This document shows positions 62,250-64,000 of a stretch of 64,000 nucleotides of DNA, piece after piece (positions within the stretch are counted from its first letter, which is position 1; every line of letters starts with the position of its first letter). The stretch covers positions 1,922,001-1,986,000 of the forward strand of contig NZ_CP088952.1 of assembly GCF_021165955.1 (NCBI RefSeq), written 5' to 3'. This DNA comes from Massilia endophytica. Its GTDB lineage: Bacteria; Pseudomonadota; Gammaproteobacteria; Burkholderiales; Burkholderiaceae_D. The position numbers and the translations under genes are program-made. The notes under the pieces were generated by a model that was given only the letters and a program-made list of their open reading frames with translations, searched no databases and was not told the DNA's origin.

Positions 62250-62984
62250 ATGGTGATCAAGGCTGTTGTGACAGGGCATAGCCGTGGCCTGGGGGAGGCT
62301 GTCGCCGCCGAGCTGCTGGCGCGGGGCGCATCCGTGCTGGGGGTCGCGCGCGCGGGAAACGAAGCGCTCGCGGCCCGCTATCCTTTGCTGCAGCAGGTGG
62401 CGCTCGATCTGGCCGATACCGCCTCCCTGGCGGCATGGCTGAAGGGCGGCGCCATGGCCGCCTTTCTTGCCGGTGCGCAGACCGCGCTGCTGGTGAATAA
62501 CGCCGGCATAGTCCAGCCCGTCGCCCCTGCGGGCAGGCAGGATCCGCAGGAGCTCGCCCGTGCCATGGCGCTGAATGTGGCGGCGCCGGTACTGCTGTCG
62601 AACGCTTTCCTCCAGAGCGCAGTGCGGATGGACCGCCGCATCGTGCACATCTCCAGCGGCGCGGGACGCCAGCCATATGCGGGGTGGAGCGCCTATTGCA
62701 CCAGCAAGGCCGCGCTGGACATGCACGCACGCGCCGTCCGGGCGGACAATGTCGCCGGCCTGCGCATCGCCAGTGTCGCCCCCGGCGTGATCGACACCGA
62801 TATGCAGGCCGCGCTGCGCGCAGCCAGCACCGAAGATTTCCCGCAGCGCCCGCGTTTCGATGCCCTCAAGCGCGAGGGCGGCCTGGCCAGTCCGGCCGAC
62901 ACGGCCCGGCGCCTGGCTGACTACGTCCTTTCCCCCAGTTTCGGCAGCGAAGCGCTGGCCGATCTGCGCTCTCTTACCGCCTGA
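62250..62984 (+). CDS. SDR family oxidoreductase
   Basis: 244-residue NAD(P)-dependent short-chain dehydrogenase. Rossmann motif VVTGHSRGLGEA (GxxxGxG), NNAG in LLVNNAGIVQP, catalytic Ser in VHISSGAGR and the YCTSK Tyr/Lys pair. VAPGVIDTDMQAALR is close to sepiapterin-reductase/benzil-reductase-like SDRs. The substrate is open. ATG 62250 has AGGGAGG only one base upstream, too close; ATG 62232 with a GGGGG run or GTG 62253 are alternatives. Confidence 0.85.
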   Translation: MVIKAVVTGHSRGLGEAVAAELLARGASVLGVARAGNEALAARYPLLQQVALDLADTASLAAWLKGGAMAAFLAGAQTALLVNNAGIVQPVAPAGRQDPQELARAMALNVAAPVLLSNAFLQSAVRMDRRIVHISSGAGRQPYAGWSAYCTSKAALDMHARAVRADNVAGLRIASVAPGVIDTDMQAALRAASTEDFPQRPRFDALKREGGLASPADTARRLADYVLSPSFGSEALADLRSLTA

Positions 62985-63195
62985 GTCCGGCGCGTCAAGC
63001 CGCGGATTTTGCGGTCCATTTCACGTTGCGGCGAGCCTGTATATATAAACAGTGTCGCCAACCCGGCCACAATTCAGCTCAGCCGGTGTTGTGGAATTGA
63101 TATTTGAGACAGTTGAGCAACATCAAAGACCGTATCGTTTGTACCGCACACCCGTGCTTCCGATCAAAGAAAACCTTTATTTAGGGGGACGTACA

Positions 63196-63732
63196 ATGAA
63201 GATCAAAGTCGCAATTGCTTCGCTGCTGGCTGCTCTGAGCCTGTCGACCAGCGCCATGGCCGATACGGTCAATGCCGGCGTCCTGCCGGTCGCTCCTGCC
63301 AATCCATTCAGCCATGTGTTCAGCCATGGCCCGGGCGCCTTCTTCGATACCGTCAACTTCGACGTCATCGCCCCCCAGGTGGGCTCCTCGGCCAATCCCC
63401 TCGTGCTGACGCTGGGCGGCATCGATGTGTACAACATCACCGGCCTGTCCTATCAGCTGTGGGACAACTACCACCCGGCTGGCCTGATCAGCTACGGTGT
63501 CTTCAATGGTGACAACACCACCAACATCACGCTGCTGGCGCCAGGCAGCTACCACATCGACATCACCGGCACTGCCGACGGCGTGGCTGGCGGGGTCTAT
63601 GGTGTGGCCCTGATCAGCGCCGTGCCGGAAGCCGAAACCTATGCCATGCTGATTGCCGGCCTGGGCTGCCTGGTCTTCGTCAAGCGCCGTCAGCGCAACA
63701 AAATCGAAGTCGACTCTTCCACCTTCGCATAG
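63196..63732 (+). CDS. PEP-CTERM surface protein 3, FxDxF-like
   Basis: 178-residue exported protein unrelated to the tandem pair. Signal peptide MKIKVAIASLLAALSLSTSAMA; AFFDTVNFDVIAP resembles the FxDxF motif of a betaproteobacterial PEP-CTERM family; LLAPGSYHIDITGTADGVAG matches the usual pre-tail repeat; the tail is VPEAETYAMLIAGLGCLVFV followed by KRRQRNK. The sorting motif is therefore VPEAE rather than VPEPE. AGGGGG stands eight bases before ATG 63196, and a strong terminator follows at 63809. No sigma54-type element was found upstream. Confidence 0.88.
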   Translation: MKIKVAIASLLAALSLSTSAMADTVNAGVLPVAPANPFSHVFSHGPGAFFDTVNFDVIAPQVGSSANPLVLTLGGIDVYNITGLSYQLWDNYHPAGLISYGVFNGDNTTNITLLAPGSYHIDITGTADGVAGGVYGVALISAVPEAETYAMLIAGLGCLVFVKRRQRNKIEVDSSTFA

Positions 63733-63808
63733 AGCCGCTTCTCCCTTGTCCGCAGGTTGACGGGGGCCCAGGCTTTTGACCCCATGAGGGCCTGAGTGCC
63801 CGTCCTTC

Positions 63809-63848
63809 AAAATGCTGCCCGGCGCCGGACGGGCAGCATTTTTCTTTT
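63809..63848 (+). terminator. Terminator of PEP-CTERM gene 3
   Basis: Perfect stem AAAATGCTGCCC (63809-63820) / GGGCAGCATTTT (63831-63842) with a ten-base loop, then TTCTTTT. The A and T flanks make it usable in both directions. Confidence 0.88.
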
Positions 63849-64000
63849 GTCGCTAACGCACCACGACGAGCTCAGCACTTAACATTGATGAAACAATAAT
63901 CGTGGAAAATTTGCTAATCTTTGATCTGTAACACAGCAATAACAACAAATCCCGCCACCGGACCCAAGGGTGGCTGCCAACTCCAGGACGAAGAGGCTCT
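63849..64000. other. AT-rich region and hairpin at the window edge
   Basis: No open frame. The first 100 bases are AT-rich (candidate promoter for a gene beyond the edge). GCCACC (63954-63959) and GGTGGC (63969-63974) form a hairpin with a nine-base loop. The gene it leads into is not in the window. Confidence 0.4.

Overview
The window looks like chromosomal DNA of a GC-rich betaproteobacterium, most likely Oxalobacteraceae (Massilia/Duganella/Janthinobacterium-like). Support comes from the clpX-lon-hupB type order followed by tRNA-Val and tRNA-Asp genes, from the housekeeping proteins (PurL, NadB, PpiD, MnmH, YciB, BolA), and from a large EPS locus of the PEP-CTERM (exosortase) type. The genus is an inference from protein flavour; no database search was run.

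Layout. 1-5.4 kb: lon, hupB, tRNA-Val(UAC), two identical tRNA-Asp(GUC), ppiD. 5.4-20 kb: mnmH and tesA (minus) divergent from a YbbA-like ATPase, nnr, a one-chain 5-oxoprolinase, a response regulator-TPR protein, purL, a secreted alpha/beta hydrolase. 20-24.6 kb: a tightly overlapping minus-strand operon with an NMT1-type ABC importer whose genes enclose a SCO1-like and a cupredoxin-like protein, followed by AlkD and a VOC protein. 24.66-26.09 kb: an IS3-family (IS150-like) element inserted in the loop of a transcription terminator. 26.1-35 kb: two tandem periplasmic parvulins, bolA, yciB, msrB, selO, a fused beta-oxidation enzyme, a GNAT protein, nadB.

35.2-57.8 kb is the accessory core, an exosortase-associated EPS locus. 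It holds the initiating sugar transferase with PrsK and PrsR (sensor kinase and sigma54 activator), an O-antigen ligase-like protein, a GT2-GT4 fusion, a flippase, a GT4, a methyltransferase, a BY-kinase and a Wzz-like protein, two tandem PEP-CTERM surface proteins, a FeeM-like N-acyl amino acid synthase with an adjoining 4-cresol-dehydrogenase-like flavoenzyme, and the TPR lipoprotein PrsT. No exosortase and no outer-membrane export gene lies in the window, so the machinery is split over other loci. Both PEP-CTERM genes have matching sigma54-type (-24/-12) sequences upstream, which suggests that PrsK-PrsR with RpoN controls the surface proteins.

57.9-64 kb: a phytanoyl-CoA dioxygenase-like protein with a LysR regulator, a small Sel1-like lipoprotein, a DUF900-type hydrolase with a small Hpt-like protein lacking the phosphoacceptor His, an SDR, and a third, different PEP-CTERM protein (FxDxF-like). 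The most interesting points are the FeeM/flavoenzyme pair inside an exosortase locus, the sigma54/PrsR link, the ABC-SCO-cupredoxin operon, the IS-split terminator, and a selO gene whose conserved N-terminus has no normal start codon.
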